Shown here: piece by piece, positions 1 through 5,710 of the stretch
How positions within the stretch are numbered: the stretch's first letter is position 1
How the letters are laid out: each line of letters begins with the position of its first letter
NCBI GenBank assembly: GCA_025360685.1
Contig: JANYBR010000008.1
Location: forward strand, 1 to 5,710
Length of the DNA stretch: 5,710 bases
DNA from: Pseudomonadota bacterium
Lineage (GTDB): Bacteria > Pseudomonadota > Alphaproteobacteria > Micropepsales > Micropepsaceae
Direction of reading: 5' to 3'
Notes under the pieces: generated by a model
Told to the model about the DNA's origin: nothing
Databases searched by the model: none
Seen by the model: the letters and a program-made list of their open reading frames with translations, nothing else
Translations under genes and position numbers: made by a program

Positions 1-43
1 GCCCCTAGAATCGTTTCAAATCTACGACTCCCCTCGATCACCA

Positions 44-64
44 TGGCCGGGCTTGACCCGGCCA
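44..64. repeat. Hairpin 1 of the palindromic element
   Basis: A perfect 8-bp stem (TGGCCGGG paired with CCCGGCCA) closes a five-base CTTGA loop. The loop is the reverse complement of the TCAAG loop in hairpin 3. Confidence 0.7.
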
Positions 65-87
65 CCCAGCAAATTAAACAAGTCTTC

Positions 88-107
88 CGGCGCGCAGACG
101 CGCGCCG
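88..107. repeat. Hairpin 2 (central) of the palindromic element
   Basis: A perfect 8-bp all-G/C stem (CGGCGCGC paired with GCGCGCCG) closes a tetraloop AGAC. An A/T-rich stretch at 70-86 separates it from hairpin 1, whereas only six bases separate it from hairpin 3, so the element is asymmetric in its middle. Confidence 0.7.
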
Positions 108-113
108 ACTGGG

Positions 114-134
114 TGGCCGCCTCAAGGGCGGCCA
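114..134. repeat. Hairpin 3 of the palindromic element
   Basis: A perfect 8-bp stem (TGGCCGCC paired with GGCGGCCA) closes a TCAAG loop. It is the inverted partner of hairpin 1, with the two inner base-pair positions changed from G-C to C-G on both sides, so pairing is preserved. Confidence 0.7.
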
Positions 135-164
135 TGGTGAATGAGGGATTGAACGCGTTGAACT

Positions 165-1151
165 CTACGCAGCAACGCGTTCCTTGCGCACAGCGGTCAG
201 CTTTGCCAGCGCTTCGTCATATTCGCGCACCAGGCGCGCGACCATTTCGCCGGCGCCGATCACATCCTTGATGCCGCTGATGCCCTGGCCGCAGCCCCAG
301 ATGTCCTTCCAGGCCTTGGCCTTGGTATTGCCGCCCGAGCCGAAATTCATCTTCGAGGAATCGGATACCGGAAGATTTTCCGGATCGAGTCCCGCCGCGA
401 CCACGGACGGGCGCAGATAGTTGCCGTGCACGCCGGTAAACAGGTTCGTGTAGACGATGTCGTCGCCGGCGCTCTCGGTGATCATCTTCTTGTAGCTTTC
501 CGGTGCGCGCGCTTCCTTGGTCGCGATGAAGGCCGAGCCGATGTAACCGAAGTCTGCGCCCGCCGCCTGCGCCGCCAAGACCGCGCGCCCGGTGGAAATC
601 GAGCCTGACAGGGCAAGCGGCCCGTCGAACCACTCGCGGATTTCCTCGACCAGCGCGAAGGGCGACAGCACGCCGGCATGTCCGCCCGCGCCGGCCGCCA
701 CCGCGATGATGCCATCGGCGCCTTTCTCGATCGCTTTGCGCGCGAACTTGTTGTTGATCACGTCATGCATCACCACGCCGCCATAGGAGTGGACAGCGGC
801 GTTGAGGTCTTCGCGCGCACCGAGCGATGTGATGATCACCGGCACCTTGTGTTTCACACAGAGCGCGAGGTCCTGCTCCATCCGGTCGTTCGACTTGTGT
901 ACGATCTGGTTGACCGCGAAGGGCGCACTTGGGGTTTCTGGATGGGCGCGGTCATAGGCGGCAAGTTCTTCGCTGATCTGGGACAGCCATTCGTCCAGCA
1001 TCGAGATCGGGCGCGCGTTGAGAGACGGGAATGCGCCGATGATCCCGGCCTTGCACTGCGCCAGCACCAGTTCGGGACCCGAGATGATGAACAGCGGCGA
1101 GCCGATCACTGGCACGGACAGACGTTTTTTCAATGCACCTTTGAGCGCCAT
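165..1151 (-). CDS. Nitronate monooxygenase-family FMN oxidoreductase
   Basis: The 328-residue product belongs to the 2-nitropropane dioxygenase/nitronate monooxygenase group (COG2070, FMN-dependent TIM barrel). Members oxidise alkyl nitronates to carbonyl compounds and nitrite, but relatives include NADH:quinone reductases and FabK-like enoyl reductases, so the substrate here is open. The N-terminus carries PVIGSPLFIISGPELV (residues 14-29). The GAGGHAG motif (residues 154-160) supplies H158, which I place at the family's catalytic His. LSGSISTGRAV (181-191) and GYIGSAFIAT (202-211) resemble the FMN phosphate-binding loops. Length is normal for the family; no signal peptide is seen, so it is cytosolic. 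The frame stays open 62 codons further upstream into tetR, but the start at 1151 is chosen because an AGAGGA site precedes it at good spacing and family similarity begins there. It follows tetR by 14 bp and should be co-transcribed and controlled by it. Confidence 0.9.
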   Translation of the reverse strand: MALKGALKKRLSVPVIGSPLFIISGPELVLAQCKAGIIGAFPSLNARPISMLDEWLSQISEELAAYDRAHPETPSAPFAVNQIVHKSNDRMEQDLALCVKHKVPVIITSLGAREDLNAAVHSYGGVVMHDVINNKFARKAIEKGADGIIAVAAGAGGHAGVLSPFALVEEIREWFDGPLALSGSISTGRAVLAAQAAGADFGYIGSAFIATKEARAPESYKKMITESAGDDIVYTNLFTGVHGNYLRPSVVAAGLDPENLPVSDSSKMNFGSGGNTKAKAWKDIWGCGQGISGIKDVIGAGEMVARLVREYDEALAKLTAVRKERVAA

Positions 1152-1157
1152 GACGTT

Positions 1158-1163
1158 TCCTCT
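1158..1163 (-). promoter_or_regulatory. Ribosome binding site of the oxidoreductase gene
   Basis: AGAGGA on the minus strand ends six bases before the ATG at 1151. It sits directly after the tetR stop codon (1166-1168). It decides the start against the longer open frame and supports a tetR-oxidoreductase operon. Confidence 0.7.
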
Positions 1164-1165
1164 GG

Positions 1166-1813
1166 TTACGATTGCGATAGGGCTTTGCGGCGCCGTGGCT
1201 GCTGTGCGCGGGTCGAAAGTGTGCGCGCACCGCGGAAGGTCAGCCGCATGGTTTCGAAATAGAGATCGTGCACATCCATGCCATGCGGCAGCCGTCCGGC
1301 CAGATGCAGCACGATCACGCCGTGCGAGGCGGCCCACAGGGCGTTGCCGATGAGCTGCGGATCGCCGTGTACGATGCCCGCCGCGGCCAGATCCTTCACG
1401 TGCCGCGTAATGGTCTCACCGGCCCGTTCGCCGGCGCGGCGCAAGTCGCGGTGCCTGGCTTCGTTCGGCGGACTCATGTCGAACATCAGCCGGTAGGCGT
1501 TCGGATTCCCCAGCGCGAAGTCGACATAGGCGCGGCCGACGGCACGTGCGCGGGCGAAGGCGTCGCCGCCTGACGCGAAGGCCGCTTCCAGTGCGTCGCT
1601 GAAACGGTTGAAGGCATCGGTGCGCACAAAGGCGATGATGTCCTCGCGGTCGGCGAAATAGCGATAGAGCCCCATCGGGCTGCGGCCGAGTTTCTTGGCG
1701 ATGTCGCGGATGGTGATCGCGTCCACACCCTTGGCCGCATAGAGCGCGGTCGCCGCCGCGCCAATCTTGGCGCGCACGGCCTGGACATCCTCGCCGGAAA
1801 GTTCCTTGGGCAT
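1166..1813 (-). CDS. TetR-family repressor, WHG-type C-terminal domain
   Basis: The 215-residue product has a TetR N-terminal DNA-binding domain at about residues 11-63. Its helix-turn-helix runs from ITIRDIAKKLG to SPMGLYRYFADRED (about 33-57). The C-terminal ligand and dimer domain contains ALWAASHGVIVLHLAGR (158-174), with W160, H164 and G165 matching the WHG-type TetR C-terminal family. The tail after residue 195 is basic (QQPRRRK). It is expected to act as a dimer released from DNA by a small molecule; the ligand is not predictable. Start: an in-frame GTG at 1840 would lie inside the predicted -10 box and operator, so ATG at 1813 is preferred, although its ribosome site is weak (GAG only). 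It heads an operon with the FMN oxidoreductase and lies 63 bp downstream of the hydrolase stop. It probably regulates itself through the GTACG repeats just upstream. Confidence 0.9.
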   Translation of the reverse strand: MPKELSGEDVQAVRAKIGAAATALYAAKGVDAITIRDIAKKLGRSPMGLYRYFADREDIIAFVRTDAFNRFSDALEAAFASGGDAFARARAVGRAYVDFALGNPNAYRLMFDMSPPNEARHRDLRRAGERAGETITRHVKDLAAAGIVHGDPQLIGNALWAASHGVIVLHLAGRLPHGMDVHDLYFETMRLTFRGARTLSTRAQQPRRRKALSQS

Positions 1814-1820
1814 GACATCT

Positions 1821-1846
1821 CGTACGTCGTACGCATACACGGTACG
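1821..1846. promoter_or_regulatory. Candidate TetR operator (GTACG repeats)
   Basis: CGTACGTCGTACG (1821-1833) is a perfect 6+1+6 palindrome around a central T. A third GTACG at 1842-1846 forms an inverted CGTAC-N9-GTACG pair with the second half-site. The cluster overlaps the predicted -10 box and start point of tetR, as expected for autorepression. From general knowledge, several TetR operators are built of similar TACG/CGTA-rich dyads (PhlF's, for example). Binding is inferred. Confidence 0.55.
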
Positions 1847-1866
1847 AAATGCAGCGAAAGTGTCAA
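1839..1866 (-). promoter_or_regulatory. Predicted sigma-70 promoter of tetR-oxidoreductase operon
   Basis: Reading on the minus strand, a perfect TTGACA -35 box (1866-1861) is followed after 16 bp by TACCGT (1844-1839). TACCGT keeps the T, A and final T of the -10 consensus but is otherwise poor. Predicted transcription would begin near 1832, about 20 bases before the tetR ATG. The -10 overlaps a GTACG half-site. It implies that tetR need not depend on read-through from the hydrolase gene. Confidence 0.5.
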
Positions 1867-1876
1867 CGGTCTGGCC

Positions 1877-3010
1877 TCAAAGCCTTGCGGCGCTGTCGAG
1901 AACGGCCTTGCACAGGCCCATGGTGCGCGGGTCGCCGACCAGGTCGGGACCCATCTGGTTGCAGACATATCCGATGCTCACTTGCGCGTCCGGATCGGCG
2001 CAGCCGAACGATCCGCCCCAACCCGAAAATCCGAAGGCGCGTTTGTTTGGTCCATAGATGCCGGGCGTGTTCAGGCTGATGCCCATGGCCCAATTGTCGG
2101 TGAAGCCCAGGAACATGTCGGTACGGCCGCTGGTTTGGGCCGTCGTCATTTTGGCAAGCGTTTCGGCCGTCAGGATCTCGTGCCCGATCACAGCGGCGTA
2201 GATACGCGCCAAGCCATGAGCGCTCGCCTGGCCGTTGCCGCCGGGAATCTCGGCCGCGCGCCAGCTGCGCGTCAGCATTGCTTCCGGAACCATCTGAGGA
2301 TTGGTCATCGCAAGCTTGGCGAGAGCAGGAAGCGGCAAGGTATCCATGTCGACAACACGCTTGGGTGGAAGCATCTGCGCTACATGCGCTTCCTGTGCTT
2401 CCGGCAGTCCGATGTAAAACTCCGCATCGAGTGGGCGGGCAATTTCATCGCGCACGAAACGGCCGATGCTCTTGGCGCTGGTGCGGCGAACCAATTCTCC
2501 TGCCAGCCAGCCATACGTCATCGCGTGATAGGACGAAGCTTCGCCAGGCGGCCAGGCCGGCGCCTGACGCGCGAGCTTGGCGCAGCATTCGTCCCAGTCT
2601 TCGAAGTCCTTCAGGGTGGTCGGCTCGGCAAATCCGTTCAGCCCGGCCTGATGCGACAGCAGCTGCGCGATGGTAATTTTCGCTTTGCCGTTGGCGGCGA
2701 ATTCCGGCCAGACCTTTGCGACCGCGTCTTCGTACCTGAAGAGTCCGCGGTCCACGCACTTTGCGACGGCGATGGCGACGATACCCTTGGTTGCCGACCA
2801 GACATTGCCGAGCGTGTCGCGGGCCCATGATCGAGTGTGCGACGCGTCCGCATGTCCGCCCCACAGGTCGACGACTTTCTTTCCCTTATGGAATGCAACG
2901 AACGAGGCGCCGACTTCGCGATAGTCGCCTTTACGCTCGAAATTCTCTGTAAATTGTTCGTGAGCTATCTCAAACCCTCTGGACACGGTGCCTTCGACCA
3001 TTGCGCGCAT
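1877..3010 (-). CDS. Serine hydrolase, beta-lactamase/esterase fold (PF00144)
   Basis: The 377-residue product belongs to the class C beta-lactamase-related serine hydrolases (COG1680; EstB-like esterases). The nucleophile motif SxxK is SATK (S72, K75) within NVWSATKGI. The second motif tyrosine is most likely Y161 in SSYHAMTYGW (Y166 is the alternative). The third motif is GWGG (330-333) in FGFSGWGGSFG, which replaces the KTG of true beta-lactamases and points to an esterase or acyl-transfer role, not drug resistance. No signal peptide is seen, so it is probably cytosolic; true AmpC enzymes are exported. Substrate is unknown. The frame is open for 78 more codons upstream, antisense to the receptor gene. 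ATG at 3010 is chosen because family similarity starts after it and GGGGTG lies four bases before it; ATG at 3001 is a poorer alternative. It is divergent from the receptor and could share a transcript with tetR. Confidence 0.9.
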   Translation of the reverse strand: MRAMVEGTVSRGFEIAHEQFTENFERKGDYREVGASFVAFHKGKKVVDLWGGHADASHTRSWARDTLGNVWSATKGIVAIAVAKCVDRGLFRYEDAVAKVWPEFAANGKAKITIAQLLSHQAGLNGFAEPTTLKDFEDWDECCAKLARQAPAWPPGEASSYHAMTYGWLAGELVRRTSAKSIGRFVRDEIARPLDAEFYIGLPEAQEAHVAQMLPPKRVVDMDTLPLPALAKLAMTNPQMVPEAMLTRSWRAAEIPGGNGQASAHGLARIYAAVIGHEILTAETLAKMTTAQTSGRTDMFLGFTDNWAMGISLNTPGIYGPNKRAFGFSGWGGSFGCADPDAQVSIGYVCNQMGPDLVGDPRTMGLCKAVLDSAARL

Positions 3011-3086
3011 GTAACACCCCAGTGCAGAGGGACAGCATAGCGCATTCGTCGAAGCCGTCGTACCCTCGAAAGTTCCAGGGGGCCCC
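3011..3086. promoter_or_regulatory. Divergent spacer between hydrolase and receptor genes
   Basis: This 76-bp spacer must hold or adjoin the start signals of both genes. On the minus strand TATGCT (3039-3034) is a plausible -10 for the hydrolase, 24 bp from its ATG, but no good -35 lies at the right distance. CGTCGTAC (3056-3063) repeats eight bases of the tetR operator cluster (1825-1832) where the hydrolase -35 would fall. TTCGTCGAA (3045-3053) is a small 4+1+4 palindrome. On the plus strand AGGGGG (3077-3082) is a ribosome site four bases from the receptor ATG; I find no convincing plus-strand promoter and no Fur-box-like sequence. Confidence 0.4.
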
Positions 3087-5171
3087 ATGAAGTGCGTGCG
3101 ATTTATTCTGGCCGGCGCGGCCGCCGTGACCTGCGTGCTGGCCGCATTCGCCGCGCAGAGCGCGACAATCGAAACCGTCGTGGTGACGGCAAGTCCACCC
3201 GATCCGGTCGGCAATGACGCGTTTTCCGTGGCCACCATCGGCACGGCTGATTTGCACGCGGTGACGGAACTGGATCATGCGCTGGAACAGGTGCCGGGTC
3301 TTTCGTTGTTCCGGCGCGACAGCAGTCTTTCGGCCAACCCAACGACCCAGGGCGTGTCGTTGCGGTCGATCGCGCCGTCAGGTGCAGGACGCGCACTGGT
3401 CACACTCGACGGCGTGCCGCAGAACGATCCGTTCGGCGGTTGGGTGATCTGGTCGTCCCTGCCGCCAGAAGACATTTCGAGCGCGCAGATTGTGCGCGGC
3501 GCGGGCGCCGGACCCTATGGTGCCGGCGCGCTCACGGGCGTCATCGCGCTGGACGAAGCGCGTGGCGACGGGTTGGTGGCCGCTGATGCTTCGCTCGCCG
3601 CGCTCGGCGGCAAGCGGGTAGCGGCGTCGGGCGGAACCTCGCTCGGCCCGATCTCGCTCTTTGCCAGTGCGTCTGACGAAGACAGCAATGGCTGGATTCC
3701 GGTTTCACCGGCGCAGCGGGGCGCGGCGGACGATCATGTCACGCTGCACGCGCGCAACGCCTCCTTGCGCGCCGAAGCGATGCCGTGGTTCGGCACCCTG
3801 GTTTCCCTGCGCTTGGGCGCCTACGGCGAAAATCGCGATTCCGGGCTTGTCGGCGCGAAATCCTCGGCAGATGGCGTCACGGCAAGTCTCACGCTCGCGC
3901 ATCCCGAGAGCGCGGACTCGCTCGGCTATCGCCTGCAAGCGTGGCTGCGCAACACGGGCTTTTCCAACACCTCGGTTTCAGTCGGCAATCTGCGCGCGTC
4001 GACGTCCCTGACCAACGATCAATATTCCACGCCCGCGCTGGGCTGGGGCTTCAATGCGGCGGTGCGCGGCAGTCTCCCATGGCTCGATTGGGAAGTGGGC
4101 GGCGACGCGCGCTTTACGCAGGGAGAATCCAAGGAGCACTTTTCGCACCCCGCCGCCGTATTCACGCAAGGGCGCGTCAGCGGCGGACGCACGGCCGTCG
4201 GTGGACTTTATGCCGAAGGTGCTAGCCGGTTCGATGGCTGGCTGCTGACCGCGGGGCTGCGCGCCGATCAATGGGCATCGACGGGCGGACATCTGATTCA
4301 GACCGCGCTCGCCACCGGCATTGTTTCGGTGAACCAGCGCTATCCAGCCAAGAGCGGGATTGTGCCCACGGCCCGGCTCGGGGTTCGCCGCGAGTTTGAT
4401 GATGGTTTCTATTTGCGCTCCGCCGCCTATGCCGGTTTCCGCGCGCCGACTTTGAACGAGCTGTATCGCCCGTTTCGTCTTGCCAACAACATCACCGAAG
4501 CCAATCCCGGACTGACGCCGGAAAAGCTTTATGGGGCCGAAGTCGGCTTCGGACAGGCGGCGGAATCGTTCGGCTGGGACGTGACCGGCTTCTACAACCA
4601 ACTTCACAGCGCGATCACGAACGTCACTATCGCTCACTGTCCATCGTTGGTCTGTCCGATCGTGGTACCGGGCGTCGGTACGATTTCCGGAACAGGTCTA
4701 CTGATCCAGCGGCGAAATGCCGGGAATGTCGACGCGTATGGCGTTGAGTCCGAAGCGCACTGGCAGGCGCGCGACTGGCTCGGCTTCAATATCGCGTTCG
4801 ACTATGTCGACGCGCATGTCCGGGGCGGCATCGCGGCGCCGCAGCTGACAGGAAAGCGTCCGGCACAGGCGCCACGCTTCACATTGACGGGTGGCTTGCG
4901 GCTCACGCCTGTGGAGCGGCTCAGCATCACGGCCAATCTGCGTTACGAGTCGACCCGCTTTACCGACGACCAGAACACCCTGCCGCTCGCACCGGCGACG
5001 ACGATCGATGCGCGAATTTCCTGGCGCCTGTGGGATGGTCTTTCTGCCTATCTGGCGGGCGATAATCTGTTCAACGCGAATGTCGCCACCACCGAGAGTT
5101 CAGATCCCATACCGATCGTGAGCCTGGCGGCGCCACGGGTCTGGCGCGCCGGCATTTCCTGGACGGAATGA
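3087..5171 (+). CDS. TonB-dependent outer-membrane receptor
   Basis: The 694-residue product is a TonB-dependent transporter that would move a scarce ligand (siderophore, cobalamin, sugar or other) across the outer membrane using TonB-ExbBD energy. Residues 1-22 form a signal peptide (KCVR, hydrophobic core, AFA cleavage site). ETVVVTA (29-35) is the TonB box. The plug spans about 43-155, with QGVSLRSIAPSGAGRALVTL and the typical VRGAGAGPYGAGALTGVI end. The rest is beta-barrel, with the conserved FRAPTLNELY at 451-460. A loop at 518-523 carries a CPSLVC cysteine pair. The protein ends WTE, so the usual terminal aromatic residue is two places from the end. Length is normal for the family and no internal break is seen. 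The start at 3087 has AGGGGG just upstream and directly yields the signal peptide. Ligand cannot be read from the sequence, and neighbours suggest a catabolic, not iron-only, context. Confidence 0.95.
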   Translation: MKCVRFILAGAAAVTCVLAAFAAQSATIETVVVTASPPDPVGNDAFSVATIGTADLHAVTELDHALEQVPGLSLFRRDSSLSANPTTQGVSLRSIAPSGAGRALVTLDGVPQNDPFGGWVIWSSLPPEDISSAQIVRGAGAGPYGAGALTGVIALDEARGDGLVAADASLAALGGKRVAASGGTSLGPISLFASASDEDSNGWIPVSPAQRGAADDHVTLHARNASLRAEAMPWFGTLVSLRLGAYGENRDSGLVGAKSSADGVTASLTLAHPESADSLGYRLQAWLRNTGFSNTSVSVGNLRASTSLTNDQYSTPALGWGFNAAVRGSLPWLDWEVGGDARFTQGESKEHFSHPAAVFTQGRVSGGRTAVGGLYAEGASRFDGWLLTAGLRADQWASTGGHLIQTALATGIVSVNQRYPAKSGIVPTARLGVRREFDDGFYLRSAAYAGFRAPTLNELYRPFRLANNITEANPGLTPEKLYGAEVGFGQAAESFGWDVTGFYNQLHSAITNVTIAHCPSLVCPIVVPGVGTISGTGLLIQRRNAGNVDAYGVESEAHWQARDWLGFNIAFDYVDAHVRGGIAAPQLTGKRPAQAPRFTLTGGLRLTPVERLSITANLRYESTRFTDDQNTLPLAPATTIDARISWRLWDGLSAYLAGDNLFNANVATTESSDPIPIVSLAAPRVWRAGISWTE

Positions 5172-5181
5172 CACACGCGCG

Positions 5182-5198
5182 AGCGCGCCGCCCGCGCT
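5182..5198. terminator. GC-rich hairpin after the receptor gene
   Basis: AGCGCG (5182-5187) pairs with CGCGCT (5193-5198) around a CCGCC loop, 11 bases beyond the receptor stop. It lacks a T-run, so it could weaken read-through but is not a standard intrinsic terminator. In such GC-rich DNA it may also be chance. Confidence 0.25.
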
Positions 5199-5203
5199 AT
5201 AGT
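5198..5203 (+). promoter_or_regulatory. Candidate -10 box for the CoA-transferase gene
   Basis: TATAGT, in the context CGCTATAGTTCG, matches five of six -10 consensus bases and lies 25 bp before the ATG at 5229. There is no recognisable -35 at 16-18 bp, so this rests on the -10 alone. Confidence 0.3.
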
Positions 5204-5228
5204 TCGCAAATCCAGGGGCAGGCTTCGC

Positions 5229-5710
5229 ATGAATAAAATCTACGCAGACACCAAATCGGCGCTCGACGGCATCCTGTTCGACGGCATGACGATCATGTCG
5301 GGGGGCTTTGGCCTTTGCGGCATTCCGGAAAAACTGATCCTGGCCGTGCGCGACTCGGGGGTAAAGAACCTCACGGTCATCTCCAACAATGCCGGGGTCG
5401 ACGATTTCGGCTTGGGCCTGCTGCTGCAGACCCGGCAGATCAAGAAGATGATCAGCTCCTATGTCGGCGAGAACGAGACGTTCGAACGGCAATATCTCTC
5501 TGGCGAGCTCGAGCTGGAATTCAATCCGCAAGGCACGCTCGCCGAACGCATCCGGGCCGGCGGCGCGGGCATTCCGGGCTTCTACACCAAGACCGGCGTC
5601 GGAACGCTCATCGCCGAAGGTAAGGAACATAAGGAATTCGACGGCCAGACCTACATCCTGGAACGCGCGCTGCGCGCCGATCTTGCCATCGTCAAGGCGT
5701 GGAAGGGCGA
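5229..5710 (+). CDS. 3-oxoacid CoA-transferase subunit A (partial, 3' cut by window)
   Basis: The first 160 residues are present, and the frame runs off the right edge without a stop. The sequence matches the alpha subunit of class I CoA-transferases such as succinyl-CoA:3-ketoacid CoA-transferase (ScoA/AtoD type). These activate acetoacetate or 3-oxoadipate by moving CoA from succinyl-CoA or acetyl-CoA. The signature DGMTIMSGGFGLCGIP (residues 18-33) is almost canonical; a Ser precedes GGF where a hydrophobic residue is usual. VISNNAGVDDFGLG (53-66) and the GGAGIPGFYTKTGVGT region (about 113-128) are also typical. Full subunits are about 230-250 residues, so roughly a third is missing; subunit B, which bears the catalytic Glu, should follow directly. 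The ATG at 5229 is supported by an AGG six bases upstream and by family similarity from the first residues. It is on the receptor's strand after a 57-bp gap with its own -10 candidate. The gene symbol is left blank because the acceptor acid is unknown. Confidence 0.9.
   Translation, partial: MNKIYADTKSALDGILFDGMTIMSGGFGLCGIPEKLILAVRDSGVKNLTVISNNAGVDDFGLGLLLQTRQIKKMISSYVGENETFERQYLSGELELEFNPQGTLAERIRAGGAGIPGFYTKTGVGTLIAEGKEHKEFDGQTYILERALRADLAIVKAWKG

Larger units (their letters stand above)
31..147. repeat. 117-bp nested palindromic intergenic element
   Basis: The segments 31-69 and 109-147 are inverted copies of each other. Over the core (38-69 against 109-140) 28 of 32 bases match, and the next ten outward match at 8 of 10. 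Each arm is itself a hairpin, and a third hairpin sits between them, so the element can fold either as one long stem or as three stem-loops in a row. The four mismatches in the core are two GG/CC swaps that keep each arm's own hairpin intact. It lies 17 bp beyond the stop codon of the minus-strand oxidoreductase gene, so it would be in that transcript's 3' end. There is no T-run, so it is not a canonical intrinsic terminator. Short GGCCGGG...CCCGGCC palindromes of this type are, from general knowledge, common dispersed intergenic repeats in alphaproteobacteria. No clear target-site duplication or reading frame is seen. A mobile (MITE-like) origin is possible but unproven. Confidence 0.75.

Noticed and set aside
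31..147. Intrinsic terminator for the oxidoreductase transcript
   Set aside because: Strong hairpins are present but none is followed by a T-run on either strand, so a repeat/3'-structure label is safer.
53..271. 72-codon open frame across the palindromic element
   Set aside because: It arises from the repeat and the antisense of the oxidoreductase C-terminus; no ribosome site or domain.
678..1262. 194-codon plus-strand open frame over the oxidoreductase gene
   Set aside because: It is antisense to a gene with clear family motifs, shows no recognisable domain and has the Arg/His/Ala-rich look of a shadow frame in GC-rich DNA.
1814..1840. GTG start at 1840 for the TetR protein
   Set aside because: It lies in the predicted -10 box and operator, has no ribosome site and adds nine residues not typical of the family.
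1982..2830. 282-codon plus-strand open frame over the hydrolase gene
   Set aside because: Antisense to the SATK/GWGG hydrolase; no motifs and no plausible start context.
3011..3244. 78-codon N-terminal extension of the hydrolase
   Set aside because: It would run antisense through the receptor's ribosome site and signal peptide, lacks family similarity, and ATG at 3010 has its own GGGGTG site.
3978..4637. 219-codon minus-strand open frame inside the receptor gene
   Set aside because: Antisense to the receptor barrel, with no recognisable motif; composition is that of a shadow frame.
5100..5630. 176-codon minus-strand open frame over the CoA-transferase gene
   Set aside because: It is antisense to the conserved CoA-transferase signature and crosses the end of the receptor gene; no family similarity is seen.

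Overview
The window is GC-rich (about 60-65% by eye) and densely coding. Codon use, gene families and the style of the intergenic palindrome all suggest an alphaproteobacterium, perhaps of the Rhizobiales or a neighbouring order. Genus cannot be set from this stretch. I see no tRNA, rRNA, CRISPR array, transposase or phage gene.

Layout. Positions 31-147 hold a 117-bp imperfect palindrome made of three nested hairpins, lying just past the 3' end of the first gene. Three genes follow on the minus strand, in transcription order: a cytoplasmic-type serine hydrolase of the beta-lactamase/esterase (PF00144) fold (3010 to 1877), a TetR-family repressor with a WHG-type C-terminal domain (1813 to 1166), and an FMN-dependent nitronate monooxygenase-family oxidoreductase (1151 to 165). 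A 76-bp divergent spacer separates the hydrolase from a plus-strand TonB-dependent outer-membrane receptor (3087-5171). After a 57-bp gap, a plus-strand 3-oxoacid CoA-transferase subunit A gene starts at 5229 and runs off the right edge.

How the genes may work together (inference). tetR and the nmo-like gene are almost certainly co-transcribed: the spacer is 14 bp and holds only the second gene's ribosome binding site. A perfect TTGACA -35 box upstream of tetR, followed by a -10-like hexamer inside a cluster of GTACG half-sites, fits an autoregulated promoter. An 8-base piece of that cluster recurs in the divergent hydrolase/receptor spacer, so the same repressor might also reach those genes. 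Receptor, hydrolase, flavin oxidoreductase and CoA-transferase together could form an uptake-and-catabolism locus, but the substrate is not visible and the set could be coincidental.

The best candidates for something little described are the nested-hairpin element, whose two outer hairpins differ by compensatory GG/CC swaps, and the tetR operator/promoter arrangement. No individual protein looks like a wholly new family.
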